A DNA stretch of 64,000 nt from positions 1 to 64,000 of the forward strand of contig JAGFNK010000031.1 of NCBI GenBank assembly GCA_025769875.1, read 5' to 3'. Of the stretch, positions 33,901 to 45,859 are shown in pieces. Origin of the DNA: Russula earlei. Lineage: Eukaryota > Basidiomycota > Agaricomycetes > Russulales > Russulaceae. The position numbers and the translations under genes are program-made. The notes beneath the pieces were generated by a model that was not told the origin of the DNA, ran no database searches, and saw only the letters and a program-made list of their open reading frames with translations. Numbering within the stretch: position 1 is the stretch's first letter; each line of letters begins with the position of its first letter.

Positions 33901-34768
33901 GTGGCAGTGGGTATACATTAGGTATTGTCCATTTGTTTAAGTTCCTATAGTCTTGTACCGGTCGGAATTTACCATCCTTTTTTTTTATAAGGAAGAATCC
34001 ACTGGCGTATGGTGAGTTAGACCTTCTTATCCGTTTAAGTCGTAAGTTTTGTTCGAGGAATTTTCCCTGTTCTTCCTTTTCTTTGGGTGAGAGGGGGTAT
34101 ACCCTGCAATTGATCGTTGTCGGGGCGTCTTGTTTTAGGTCGATGGTGTGATCCCATTTTCTTGGTCCAGGAAATCTTTCTGATTCTTGTTCCATAAACA
34201 CCTGTCCGTATTGGTGGTATCGACGAGGGACTATCTCTTGCCAAGTTTTTGGTTTTTCCTGCATTTGTGATTCTGCTAATTGTTGTGCGATGGTGGTTTT
34301 GCATAATCGAGTTTGCAGCCATAATTCGTCGCCTTCTTCCCAGTCTTTTAGTGTTTTGATCCAAACCGGAGTTTCTTGGTTTCCTTTGAGGGTGATTCTT
34401 CCCATAATGGTTCCTTTAGACCAATTTATTCTTGGATTGGTCGACTCCAGGAATGGGTATCCCAGAATGATGTCGTCTTGTCCTATGTCTGCGACCAAGA
34501 ATAGATGTGTATGTTTTTGTCCTAGCAGTTTCAATTCCAATTGGATGGTCTGAGTAACTTTTCCTGAACGATTGAGTGTCCCGTCGACGTTTTTGACGTT
34601 TCTGGCCGTAGTTAACTCTTTCGTTTGTAAGTGTAGCTCTTTTTTCGTCTTGGGAGATATAAAGCATTCAGTAGCCCCACTGTCTACTAGGGCTTTTCTT
34701 TCGGCTTTGTTCGATCCAGTGTAAATAGTGACTGTGGTCTGTATTGATCTTTTCTTAGCATGGTACAC
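30937..34768 (-). pseudogene. pol of I-2
   Basis: Minus-strand pieces: protease ALVDSGATECFI and RT start (33839-34768); frameshift near 33838; RT fingers and thumb (33393-33838, with a second frameshift near 33640 next to the YxDD region); RNase H (about 33050-33390), closed by the same TGA after LKSG seen in I-1 and I-3. A solo LTR-I in opposite orientation sits at 32225-32720. The integrase runs 32224-31466 with SMDLITDLPKSEGF, IISDRDPRFAS and TDGQTERMN. After another frameshift near 31530, the chromodomain EYEIEAILDTRRF / YLVHWKGYPTSDDSW follows (31026-31428). The integrase triad is intact. The chromodomain frame is open into ORF3. Confidence 0.9.
32225..32720 (+). mobile_element. Solo LTR of family I inside I-2, opposite strand
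   Basis: A 496-bp family I LTR, here in plus orientation: starts TGTCACAAGAACC, ends CAGTCGGTGACA. Duplication AAGGG at 32220-32224 and 32721-32725. It contains CATGTATATAAGAC and the CCTAAGCTTGTTCTC arm. It shows that family I was still moving after I-2 arrived. Confidence 0.93.
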
Positions 34769-34806
34769 TGGATCTGTATTTAAGGCCTGAGCGATCGCCG
34801 TCGCAC

Positions 34807-37471
34807 TCAGGTGTCCGAAAAACCCTGCTCTTCAGTCTCATCATTCTCCTCTGAAAGCATCTTGATGAAGATTTCTTTGTCTTCCTTGGATAGGGCCTTT
34901 GCGGCGTTGACGACCTTGATGGCCACATTCTCTTCGATGATTTCCACCACGGAGGATTCAGATGTGGTGATGGTGTCGGTGGCACGTGCGTGAGTTGTCT
35001 CGCGTTTCGGTTTCGTGGGGCAGTCGCGGGCCAAGTGTCCTCGAAGGGAGCAATGGAAGCATCTTCCTTCTTCTCTGTGTTTCTGTTTTTCCGCTTCGGT
35101 GGTTGCCTTGCGAGCAGCGCCCACGCTGGTGTCCATTGCGTTTGGGTTGCGCGGCGGGAGTCACGGTCGTGCAGGTGTGGTGTTGCCTTGGTTGTTCCCA
35201 CGGTTGGCCCATGCCGAGTTGACTAGTCGTCCCCAGGGCCTGTTGTTCTGTGGTTGATTGGGGTTGTGTCCACGTGTGCTGGAATGGTCGGACAAGATTG
35301 CGCGTTTGTGTCATGAACCATTCCCCGGAGAGGGCCCTTGAGGGACCCTTCCTTATAGGAGGAAACCCAGTCTCTATGATGCCACCCTGTTCACACGAGC
35401 AAAAAGGGTGAGTAGAGGTGTCCACAATATCGCGCGCGCATTGTTGCGCGAGCGATTCTCGGCACAATCGACATACAGCAAGCCCTACTTAAAGGCAACC
35501 ATTCTAGCAACTAAGGACAGTATTAGAGCCTTCCTAAGGACCCTTTGGAACGACCCTAGGAACTCTACAATAGGTACTAACCTAGTATCAAAGGCCCTAC
35601 AACGCGTTATTAGACCAACTCTAATAACTATAGAACGAACTATAAGGCAACACTAAGGACCTTAATAGAAGTATTAGGGTCGACTCTAAGGACCCTAATA
35701 GAACTATATAAGGGCCTTATAAGATAACACTATTCCATAACCAAACTACAAGTCCTCAAATGACCGGCCCTAAACTAACTAACAGGAAATGAATCAGGTG
35801 CTTGCACGTGTACTAAAGCAGTGAACACGTGGACAAAGGAAGCTCTTACTCATCAAGAGAAGCTTCTTACTCAGCAGCTTACTGAGCATGACTGAGCATG
35901 CTCAGTAAGCGTCCTCCGACTTCTTACTCATCACTCTATTGTGCTTGATAACAAGGTTATGACTTGTTCCCTATTTAGCAGCTCTCTTGTAGTATATAAG
36001 CGCTCAATAAAGTAGCGGACAGTCCTCAGACTGTCCATTTGTTTACGGCACTCTCCATTCCTGGGATACTCCTTTAAGGACCATCCCCTTGTGACTATCC
36101 TGGCCTCTTCCCTGCGTGATTGTTCTACTCTCACAGTAACAATACCTCTCTGGTATTTGTTGCTCCTCTGGATTCTACTCCTTGCCCACGCGGTCTTGGA
36201 CGTCTATCAACTCGTCTTCGAGCTTATCCCTCGCTCTTGAACTGGATAGTTCAACAGTGAGTCTTGACAGTTTGCGCATCCAGACCCTGTGGTGCTTCTG
36301 TGCTGCTGCAACCCAGTCTACAAAGGAAGTGGGGTCTTCGAGATCGAGGCACAATTTGACTAAAGATTGTGGGAGTCCCCACGCGAATATCCTCATGACC
36401 GTTGGTTCGTCAATGTCGAGTCCTGCACGTCTGGCCAGTAGCTGGAATTCAGATATGTAGTCGTCAAGCAGACCATCTTTCATCTTTAATTCTTTGAGTC
36501 GATCTTGGGCCTTCTCGCGTTCCGCGTAGTCGGTGAACGCGTGTCGGAATTGTTGTCGCATGGCCTCCCACGCTGTCAGCCCGAGTGGGATATTAGTAGG
36601 GTCATTTTGTACGTCTTCGAGCCACTGGTCCATGGCTTCGAGCCATCCTTTGACTTTGGGTCCCTTCATCAGTGAGAGAAAGTATGCACACTTTTTGATG
36701 GGATCCCTGGCAATTTTGCTGTCGTGGTTCATGGACATGAACCTATTGAACGCGACCAAAAACGCATGTGTGCGCGCGCGGTCGCCATTGAAGAAGTCGG
36801 GGGGAATTCCCTCGAGTTTTCCATTGTCGGGGCCGCGTGCGTTGCGATCGTGGTCTGCACGTGTGTCGTAATCGTCGGGGTCAGGGGCTCGGGGGTCGTA
36901 TTCCTGCGGCCTCCCATTCCGAGGAATGAGGCGCGAGTGGGGGGTTGTGCCGTTCCGGAAGAAGCAGGTTGTGGCTGGACCGGGTCGGGGTTGGTGGCAG
37001 CAACGAAAACGTTCGTCGTTGTTGTTGGTTCGAGCTCCATCGGAGCGTGAGTGACGGGGGCTGGGCCTGGTGTTGGGGTAAGGCCTTGGAGCTCTGGACC
37101 TAGGGAGAGGTGTTCCTGAGGCTGTCAGTGTGGTAATATTAATGCCTCAGGAGAGGACTTTGCTGAAGCCTGAAGGCTGGGCGAGCGACGCGTGTCGCTT
37201 CCCATGTATCTCCGCGCCTTTCGATTTCGAACCAAAGGCTGTAGAGGTGGCTGAGGGCTACCTTGGCACCCTTCCAGTTGGCATAATAGCCGGTCCATGG
37301 CACACTATCTTTCTGTATGGTGTAGAATTCGACACCATCGTCGAACATGGTTATGCTGGGAACATTCTTCTCTTGATCTGGCAGCAGCTCAAAGGGACAT
37401 TTGAGGGCAGCCAGTCCTTCAATGGTTGGAATTTGATATCCTTTGGTCTTCCAGTCTCGAGTTGTGGTCAT
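34807..37471 (-). pseudogene. gag of I-2, split by LTR-A
   Basis: Minus strand from ATG 37471 (MTTTRDWKTKGYQIP) to a TGA near 34807. Blocks: PWTGYYANWKGAKVAL (37139-37471), a frameshift near 37140, a capsid-like region NRFMSMNHDSKIARDP through WVAAAQKHHRVWM (36270-36759), then the solo LTR-A, then a CCHC knuckle CFHCSLRGHLARDC (about 35015-35060) and an acidic end. The frame closes with ...GFSDT and TGA; pol continues in the -1 frame (GHLSATAIAQAL). Confidence 0.85.
35309..36269 (+). mobile_element. Solo LTR-A in gag of I-2
   Basis: The reference copy of LTR-A, 961 bp, TGTCATGAACC...GAGTCTTGACA, with duplication GTTTG at 35304-35308 and 36270-36274. The empty site can be read in I-3 at about 52450. 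TATATAAG (about 35994) is followed by CAATAAAG and a hairpin GGACAGTC / GACTGTCC with a 4-base loop. Confidence 0.95.
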
Positions 37472-37532
37472 ATTGGAAGAAATCGATATATTTTCCTGGC
37501 GATCGTGTGGTTCGGGGTCAAGGGTTCAGAGC

Positions 37533-37544
37533 TAAGCTTGTTCT
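37533..37544 (-). other. Self-complementary primer-binding site of I-2
   Basis: The minus strand reads AGAACAAGCTTA two bases inside the 5' LTR. All 12 bases pair with TAAGCTTGTTCT of the LTR transcript, just after the TATA box. This is the arrangement of self-priming Tf1/sushi elements. Confidence 0.7.
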
Positions 37545-37546
37545 AA

Positions 37547-38040
37547 TGTCACCGACTGGGGGCGGTGTCGCTGACAAATCATTTTCATGTGCGAGACGTG
37601 CGCACTGAGTTGAGCGAGACGACGAGTTCTCGCGAGAGTCGGGGATCTCGGTGACAACACAGCGAAGGCTAGTGTGTACCGCGGAGAGGAAATGTGATAG
37701 AAAAGTCTTCGCGTTCGAAGACTTCGAGAATAGGGAGAGTTTCTGAGTCGATTGCTTGATTCCCTGCAAGCCTACAGTCCCGAAGCTAGAATCCAGTGAT
37801 ATTCACAAGAGAACAAGCTTAAGGCTTGTTCTCTGTTACTGACAGGTTTATATAGACAACTATGTCCTATATCAAATAGCAGACATGAGGTAGCAACGAG
37901 ACGGTCTGGACTGGGACACGTTGGAAAGTAGTGGTACATGCGAGGCTGAGTGAGTCATACAAATGCGCGGGAATCGTGAGGCTTGTCCGGGTTGGCTTGT
38001 CCGGTTGCCGGTTCGGTCCAAGGGACCAGTATCTGTGACA
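37547..38040 (-). repeat. 5' LTR of I-2
   Basis: A 494-bp partner of 29178-29670. Differences such as CG/TG and CG/CA pairs dominate. It ends at the CATTA duplication, beyond which the LINE endonuclease resumes with a 1-base frameshift. Confidence 0.93.
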
Positions 38041-41000
38041 CATTACCCCAAGAGAATATCATCACTACAAACTCAAAGAAGGAAGGACAAGCCCTCGCTC
38101 TTAAAATTAAGTGGCATGAATCTGAGGAAACACTCCTCCTGAATGTCTACACCCCCACGAATAAAAACAACCAGCCTGAATTCTGGAGAGACTTAGAAAT
38201 AACAAGACGAGCTCTAAGGCTGAGGAAACCAGACTTCATGCTGGGTGACTTCAACATCACAGAAGACACTATAGATAGAGCTCCCACACACCTCCCTGAC
38301 GTCAATGCCATATCCACACTGAGAGACCTTTGCCTACAATGGGACCTCCAGGATGTGTGGAGACTCTCCCACCCAAATAGCAGAACCTTTACTTACCAAG
38401 CATCAGGCGAACGACCAACAGATATGCTCACGTTTGGACCAAATATACTCCTCCCAAGGAACTTCACCACACACCTTCGACTGGAGAACCACCCCCTCCA
38501 CCATCCCCACTGACCACTGGCTAGTAGCTGTTAAGTACACCCCAATGGACGCCCCCTCTATTGGAAAAGGCCACTGGACATGGCCATTGCACACACTAAA
38601 GGACAAGCTCCTCCTCAAGGAGATATCGTCAAGAGGTATCCACCTCGAAAATGATTTATACATATTGAGAGCTGCCAACACTGAGCACTGAGCGAAGCAA
38701 CCCCCAGACTCTTTGGAACCAATTTAAAGATGATATTAGGACCATCGCAAGACAGTACACTAGAAACACCCACCACAAGAAAACATCACGAATCAAAAGG
38801 CTGAGAAAGGATATAGACCATGCAGCGAACCACCCTGAGGCTGACACCAATGACAACATAAGGGTTAATGAAGCCATAATGGCAAGCGAACTAGCTCACC
38901 TAGAACGATCTGAAGCTATAAACCAGAAAGAGATCCTTCGAGCAAAGATAGACTTGAATAATGAATCACTAGGAGGTATCTGGTCAATCCTAGCTAAAGA
39001 ACAGAAACCTAGAGACCTCCTACGATGTCTTAAGATACCAAACACAACCCCCCCCCAATTCGAACAATCCTTGGAAAGAATGTTGGAACTAGCACATAAT
39101 TACCACGAAAACCTCCAGAATGAAGGCCTGGACACACTACCCAACCAATGCAAACAACTCCAAAGGCTAAACGAATTCCTCAATGAGATCCTGGAACACC
39201 AGAAACTAGAAGAACCCAACTTATCCAACATGGCTCACCTAATACAACAATCAGACATAGAACATGCCCTTAATCTAACCAAAAACAATACCACAACCAG
39301 CCTAGATGGCTGCCCCTATGAACTTTGGAAAGCACTCTGCAACTACTACAACAACGAGTCCAAAAAAGGCAGAACCAGCTTCAACATTATTAAAACCCTA
39401 ACCACAATCTTTAACGACATCCAAACCAACGACACAGACCTGCATGCCAATTTTGCAGATGGATGGATGTATCCCATTTACAAAAAGAAAGACCCCACTG
39501 ACATAAGTAATTACCGTCCAATCACCCTACTGAACACCAATTACAAACTACTTACTAAAATTCTCGCACTCCAACTGACTGAAACTGCCACCAGCATGAT
39601 ACATGAGGACCAAGCTGGGTTCATCCCAAAACGATCTATCTTTGACCACATCAGACTCGCAAATACAATCATCAACTATGTGGAGGTGACCGAGTCAGAT
39701 GGAGTGATAATTGCTCTAGACCAAGAGAAAGTGTATGACAAAATAAAGCACAACTACCTCTGGACCATCATGGAAGTGTTCTGATTACCGCCCCCATTTA
39801 TCAAAACCATTAAAGCCCTATATAGACATGCAACAACACGAGTAGCTATTAATGGGGAACTAAGCACCCCCTACCCAGTTCAAAGAGGAATCCGACAGGG
39901 TGACCCGCTATCCTGCGTGCTATTCAACCTCGCAATTGAACCCCTGGCCTGTCGCATCCGTGGTGACAACTACCTACTAGGACTAATCATCCCAACAATT
40001 CACAATAGCCCACAAATTAAACTCTTTGCTGATGACACCACCATATATTTAAGTAAAAACAACCGCTTTGATTACATCCAACAAATCTTAAATTACTGGT
40101 GCAGTATTTCTGGTGCAAAATTTAATATTGAAAAAACAGAAATTATACCAATTGGCTTGGCGCTCTACCACCAGAGTGTCCTCGAAACCTGTAAAATGAA
40201 TGAACGAGACCAACCGTTCCACAACCAGATCAACATTGCAAAAGATGGAGACGCTATACGAATCCTAGGGGCATGGTTAGGGAACGACACCACCACAACA
40301 GCCCCATGGGAACCTATATTAAACAAGCTACAAAAAACCCTGGACCATTGGAACCAAACACACCCCTCCCTACAAGGAAGGGCATCAATAGTACAGGCAG
40401 TAATTGGAGGCTGCACCCAATTCCTAACAAAAGCACAAGGAATGCCTGAACACATTGAAGACGCCTTGATCAAAATGATTCACAACTTTGTGTGGAAGGA
40501 TATCCCATACCCAAGAATATCCCTAGAAAACCTATACAGACCTATACAAGGAGGCCTCAACCTTCTAGACATCAAAACACGAAATGAAGCTATCGACATT
40601 ACCTGGATTAAACCACACCTCAACTTCTCCAAGAACTGGCCAACATGGGCAAAAATCTCTGACATAATCATAAATGCAACAGCCCCTCCAAACGTCTCCA
40701 GAATAGCCTGATTGAACAACTTCCTCCAATCTTGGGACCCTCCCAGGAAAGGCCAACACGCAACCCTACTAAACAAAGACATCACTAGAATGCTCCGAAT
40801 AGCCAAAAAACATAGCATGCACCTGTTCCCGCTCTGAATGTCCCCCCAACTAAGGACACAACTCCTGGCCTGGTACCACCCCGATGCAGACATGCCTCCC
40901 ATGAACACCAGATCCACAAAATGCCTCATAGCCAACCACTGAGTGCACTCCAGTCATGGACCTAATAAGAATGTCAGCATGAGCTCGGGAGCAATGCCTG

Positions 41001-41330
41001 GATTCACCTCACCTCCATACCCCCCAATGCCCGTGCTACGAATGCCTCAAGGACAAAAGGAATGGATGCCTCAACCCACAGGAATGCGTAACAGACACCC
41101 TAAACAGGATTAACAAAATAGCGGACAAGTTTAACCCCCTGGACCCAGTGGACTTACATGACAACCTATCCCTCACCCCCACAAGGAAAGCAAGAAACAT
41201 CAAAGCTAAGATGAATAATGAAGCCATCTGCTTTGACCCAACCATAACCTGTAAAAAGGACTTAGCTGAGTGCTTCTGAATCTTTGCAGACCCCAATAGA
41301 ATCTCAAGCATTCCCACACAACGATACCAC

Positions 41331-41950
41331 TGTAAGGAGGATTATGGCTGGCCACGAAATCACGTGCGGAAACGCGATGCGACACGACGTGACGCCTATC
41401 CTCTCCCTTGCCTCAGCTCGCTTTCATCCCTTGCCAACAGCTGCACACACACACGCACGCACCCGCGACCTCTCTTGTGCCCAACTTCAAGCCCTTTCTA
41501 CCAACCACGCGTATGCCAAACGCTCACAAGACACGATTGCGTGCCAGGCTGTCCGCCACCAACCGCATTGCAGCCCTTGCCACCGACCACGCACCCCACG
41601 CTCCGGCACACGCGACGCGTTTCCGCGTCGAGCCTTTCACGATCGCCTAGACCGCCTCGCCCGGTCTCGATTGCCTTTCAAGACTCTACTTCCTTTCATC
41701 ATCTCATTTCCTTTCATTACATGCCCCCTCTTACTACTCCCCTTCTTGTATATAAAACACCTAGCTACCTTGTAGTAAAAAAAAAGAAGTCCAGTGGAAT
41801 CAGAATCTTTTCCCCCTCATCTGTCCACCTCTGCCTGAACCAGAACGACTGCGCGCGACCACTTGTTCCTCCTCTCCCCCCCTCCTCTACTCTTTCTGCT
41901 TGGACCGGTCAGCCTTACGATCTCACTCGCACGTCACCGGACGCGCTACA
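41331..41950 (+). mobile_element. Solo LTR, family LTR-E
   Basis: A 620-bp GC-rich insert in LINE ORF2, TGTAAGGAGG...GCGCTACA, with a 4-bp duplication CCAC at 41327-41330 and 41951-41954. On the plus strand it carries TATATAAAAC near 41750. Removing it rejoins the LINE frame (TQRYH to MRGIHLRHQG). It is the only copy in the window. Its high CpG content beside the depleted LINE marks it as recent. Confidence 0.75.
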
Positions 41951-42425
41951 CCACATGAGGGGAATACACCTAAGACACCAAGGAATCAGAGTTTAAACGG
42001 ACGGTGCTTGCTTCAACAATGGGAAAGAGAATGCACAATGTGGAAGCGGCATCTGGTTCACCCCTGAAGGTGAGCTCCACAGCAAATGCAATGCCGCCAT
42101 ATGAATCCCTGGTCCAAACCAGTCCAACCAAATAGGGGAAACCGCAGCCGTGATATTAGCAGCTGAATCAATCCCTAAATTTTGGCCCCTAACAATATTA
42201 ACCAACTCAAAATATGTGATAGATGGACTTACATCTCTCCTGCCAGACTGGGAGGATAAAGGTTGGATAGGGGTTGCAAACACCAACTTCTTCAAAAGAG
42301 CTGCATACATGCTCCAGTCCCACATCACTACAATGGACTTTGTATGGATTAAAGGACATGATGGTAACCTAGGAAATGAGGAAAGTGACCATTTAGCCAA
42401 GGAAGGAGCCCTGAAACACGAAACA

Positions 42426-43062
42426 TGTAATGATCTACCCCTCTTCCGGTTCATCCCTGAATTACTTCTTATTGTTCTTACCTTCCTATTGTTTTCTACT
42501 CTCACCCTCGTCCCCTTGGTTACCTTTTCACTAACTCAATGTTGATGGTCCCTTATTGTGTTTCACTTATTGTGTTTCATCTATTGTGTTTCGTCTATTG
42601 TGTTTCACCTATTGTTAAGTTACTTTTGCTATTGGTTTACTTTTATCTATTGTTCTGCATATAGTACTGTACAGCCTCACTACATACAGTATTTAAGCGC
42701 CTGTAGAAGCTGGGGAATGCCCCAAGCTTAGCTTTGTCCCATTTCCTGTTGCATCCCTTGCCCTGTACTCTCTCAATCACAACTTGTTTGTGCTGGCCTA
42801 CACTCTGCTTGACCTGAGCACACCTCAAGGAATCCTTGTGTTCCTCTTCCTCCTCTGCCTCTCTCTCATCGTCCTCCTCTTCTGTGAAACCAGAAGATCA
42901 ACTCTGTCTGCGGACTGAGTCATTGTCTGACTCAGCCTTGGGACGCTAAACCTCTGATCCGGTCTCTTTGAGCCGGCCCCCATTGAACCCTTGAACCAAG
43001 TCACAGGGACTTGGCCCCACTGAACCTTGAGCTAACGCTCTTATGGCCACGACACCGTAACA
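42426..43062 (+). mobile_element. Solo LTR-B in LINE ORF2
   Basis: A 637-bp LTR-B, TGTAATGATC...ACCGTAACA, with duplication AAACA at 42421-42425 and 43063-43067, inserted just after the RNase H domain. Confidence 0.9.
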
Positions 43063-43418
43063 AAACAGACGTCCTTAACTTACACATACCAAAGGAATTC
43101 GATCTGCACAGAGCAAAATTGGCAACCATCTTGCAGGGAATAGCCTACCAGGGAATCAGGGAAAGGAAAAAGAACTCTCCCCGATGATCAATGCTGGAAA
43201 ACCTACACTCCGCCAAAGCGGCCATTGCTGAATACACTGGCTCCCTTGAAACCAACTCCTCCATTTGGAACTCCATGAGGAAGCGTTCCTTGAGAACAAA
43301 AGTCCAACAATTCCTATATAACACCATGCATGCAACCCAGCGAATAGGAACTTACTGGAGAAATATCCCAAACTATGAAGCTGTTAAGACCTGCTTAGAT
43401 CTTAATACCGACTCTTAG

Positions 43419-43897
43419 TGAAAGAGTTGCTTGATATAGTTCAAGCACTAGACTTTGAATCCTTTGATATTATCTCAGGAAGAGTAAATGTAAGAGATGA
43501 GAAGAGTCTCTTTCACTTAGAGTGCTTGAGAGTTGGAGATAGTTTGATAAGAGTAATATTTCTTGTCTAGAGAGTAAGTCAGCGTAAGGCTCAACTATTG
43601 GTACATCTGAGTATTTATACGATATCTCGATAACGGCTGATCCATTTCATACGAAACTCGGGAAACACATAGCTGAGAAACGGTAGTATCCAAAACTATA
43701 GGGCGCAATTCGAGAATGTAAGAAATGACTCACGCGTGAGTCATTCTTTCCTAGTATCAGTCATCAATCACTAAGCAATGAGCAATCAATCAGTAAGCAA
43801 TCACTAAGCATCAGTAAGCAATGAGCAATCAATCACTAAGCAATCACTAAGCAACAGTAAGCAGGAATGAGTCAGCATTATGAATGAGTCAGCAACA
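43419..43897 (-). mobile_element. Solo LTR, family LTR-F
   Basis: A 479-bp insert in LINE ORF2, TGAAAGAG...TCAGCAACA. Its sense strand is probably minus, because CGTATAAATACTC reads there. The flanking CTTAG and CATAG differ by one base, so the duplication is imperfect. The right part (about 43755-43870) is an array of AGCAATCA/AGTAAGCA-type short repeats. Confidence 0.6.
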
Positions 43898-44737
43898 CAT
43901 AGGTAAGCAAACGGATGTGAGACGTAACACAAGAATCCTAACAGAAGCCCACCAGTACTGTACAACATGCAATGTTACAGAATCAATGGATCACATTCTC
44001 ATACGCTGCAACACCACCCCAACATCCACCATCTGGACACTAGCAAACAAACTTTGGCCATATGAGCCAGACCACTGGCCAAACATTAACTTAGGAACTA
44101 TCCTGGGCTGTGGATGCCTGTCCCCCCCACTACCCGTTAACCCCCCAAACCAAAATCAGCCTCATCCCAATGGACGCCCCCCAACAGGTGCCACAAGGCT
44201 CCTCCAAATACTAATCTCTGAAGCAGCCCATCTCGTATGGGTCATAAGGTGCAAACAAGTGATAAGTGAACACTCTCACTCAGAGCAGGAAGTCTGCACC
44301 CGGCGGTTTCGTGCCATTAACATGAGGCTCACCAACAACAGAATTAACGCTACCCTTATAAAACATGATAAGAGGGCCCTCAATGTTGTTAGGGACACCT
44401 GGGAACATGTCCTTCGAAAAAACATGGACCTCCCAAACGACTGGATATCTAATCGTGAGGTTTTAGTGGGTAGAAGGTTAGAGTAAGTCATTCCCCCTTG
44501 ACTACACACCCTGAGTCCCACACTGCCCCATACCCGGGGACATGCGTAAGTGCATTTATCCTCGCCCCCCCCTGGCCCCGCGCTGGCTACAGCATATTGG
44601 ATAGGGCTGATCTGTTTTCTCCCACTATCTAATAACTATTCTGGGTAGTCTAAGTCCATAGATAACTCTGAATAAAACACTTTCCAAAAAAAAAAAAAAA
44701 AAACACAGTGTGTCCCCAGGATCATTTTGATCCCTCA

Positions 44738-45546
44738 CAGTCTTTTACACCACACAAGACTGAGTTATAATCCTACACAATTGTCATTTGTCATGTGTAA
44801 CTTGCTGATAAATTATGCTCTGGCCATAGATATAAAACAGCATAAAGCACAATCACACATGAGGGGGGTTTTCAAGAAGAGCCCCGAAAGAATTTCCTGA
44901 GACTGAAACGGCGGCCGGTGGACAATTTGCCGGTAACATTTTCCATCCCAGGGCTCTGTTTCCTTTTCTCTTCCTCCCAACTTCTCCATACCAGGGCTGT
45001 TTTTCATTTGTTGCTGCTCCAAATAAGGTTTCCCCTCCAAAACACTGTGCTCTTCCAAAGCACGTTGCTCTGCCAAATACTCCATAAATGATCTCAGTCT
45101 GCAAGGTAAAGTCAACTTTGTGGGGCAAAAGAGGTCTTTAAGAGGTCAGTGTACTTTGCAAACAATGGAACAATGCCAACAGAGAGGCAAAATATGGCAA
45201 AAATAGAAGAGGTTCGCATTTTGTATGTTATGAGTGAGGTTATGGATTTTGGAATGGAAGCAGTCGAAGTTGTTGATGTATAAACAAGACAGCAGTGTAG
45301 AAAGGTTTGAACGATTGTCAATCACCAGTACCAGCCAGTGGTAGAATGTAGTGAATGGGGAACACAGCAGGGAAATTTGCGACCAGGCATTGAATTTATA
45401 GTATGGCAAGTTGGCCTCCCCTCCGAGTCTGTCCACTGTCCACAAATTCCAGACCAGGATCATGACGGACAAGGCCATACTACATCATGATTCAATTGAT
45501 GCGACATTGATGGATGCATCAAGCATTCCATAGCTATATAACACTG
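44738..45546. repeat. Duplicated locus, copy 2 (decayed)
   Basis: Direct repeat of 24927-25728. The minus strand keeps the signal peptide MRTSSIFAIFCLSVGIVPLF (ATG 45321), but a 1-base insertion after TSFAPQ closes the frame at 45112. An alternative frame, 44853-45128, continues with Cys/Gly-rich sequence. It is a pseudogene of the small secreted protein. Beyond CTATATAACACTG the locus is interrupted by a MITE and resumes at 54315 with TGATCTACTCCC, matching copy 1. Confidence 0.7.
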
Positions 45547-45859
45547 CATCAGCAAAATCACAAGAAAATTTATGACTTTCTAGCTTTATAGGGAGTATTT
45601 CTAAAGTTGAAAGTTTGTAAAGTAGTAAAGTGCCATTCAAGCCTCCATAAAGCCAGAAAAGGTAGTAAAGTTTGTAAAGTCTGTTACAGTCCCAGATATG
45701 TCCCAAACCAACATTGGATTGAGGGCTCTTAACTTTAGCAGTAGCCCCATCAGAGTGTAAATTGGTTGATAGCCCTAAGGCTGGCTGATGTGACTTTCCA
45801 ACTTTTGAGAACTTTACAGAACTTATGCAGCTTTCTCAACTTTCTAGAATTAGGGTCAG

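Larger units (their letters stand above)
29178..38040 (-). mobile_element. Chromovirus I-2 (Ty3/gypsy family I)
   Basis: A complete element inserted into the endonuclease domain of the LINE, duplication CATTA at 29173-29177 and 38041-38045. Length is 8863 bp; about 7.4 kb without a solo LTR-I (32225-32720) and a solo LTR-A (35309-36269). Minus-strand order: 5' LTR, PBS, gag, pol, ORF3, PPT, 3' LTR. Its two LTRs differ mainly at CpG positions, so it is younger than I-1 but older than I-3. Gag and pol carry frameshifts. Confidence 0.95.
28751..44486 (+). pseudogene. LINE ORF2 (endonuclease, RT, RNase H)
   Basis: Pieces in order on the plus strand. Endonuclease start NIATLNMNGF and LALQETHL (28900-29177), continuing after I-2 with MLGDFNITED, SRLDQIYSS and PTDHWLVAVKY (38046-38600). 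RT with NYRPITLLNTNYKLL, AGFIPKRS, IALDQEK, GIRQGDPLS and FADDTTIYLS (38879-40711). A Cys cluster CPCYECLKDKRNGC (about 41025). RNase H with DGACFNNGKENAQCGSG, LTNSKYVIDGL and WIKGHDGNLGNEESDHLA (41990-42420). C-terminal zinc-binding block YCTTCNVTESMDHILIRC; stop TAA at 44484-44486. The RNase H core Asp before SKYVI is Asn. There are at least three frameshifts and many TGA stops, so it is inactive. Confidence 0.85.
26390..44703 (+). mobile_element. Tad-like LINE with poly(A) tail, heavily interrupted
   Basis: A non-LTR retrotransposon with an ORF1 carrying a CCHC knuckle. ORF2 holds an AP endonuclease, reverse transcriptase, RNase H and a Cys-rich C-terminus. It ends with AATAAA (about 44671) and an A18 tail ending at 44703. 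RNase H after RT plus a CCHC ORF1 point to the Tad1 clade of fungi. It is broken by chromovirus I-2 (29178-38040), LTR-E (41331-41950), LTR-B (42426-43062) and LTR-F (43419-43897). The start at about 26390 is an estimate from a change in composition; I found no target duplication. Confidence 0.85.

Noticed and set aside
35931..36134. Conserved 60-90 codon minus-strand frame in every LTR-A copy (MRVEQSRREEAR...)
   Set aside because: It is antisense to the LTR, overlaps the TATA and polyadenylation region, and is conserved only because the LTR is repeated. No motif or start context supports a gene.
42426..43062. LTR-B regions as protein-coding genes (hydrophobic Leu-rich frames)
   Set aside because: Four copies with TG...CA ends and perfect 5-bp duplications show they are solo LTRs.
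28000..43190. LINE using UGA as tryptophan (alternative genetic code)
   Set aside because: The in-frame TGA codons first looked like Trp, and many TGG codons are also present. Several sites fit Arg better, CGA to TGA by CpG decay explains them without a new code, and frameshifts plus one in-frame TAA show the element is dead.
43755..43870. CRISPR-like array of AGCAATCA repeats
   Set aside because: Units are short, irregular and without spacers, inside a solo LTR of a eukaryotic genome.
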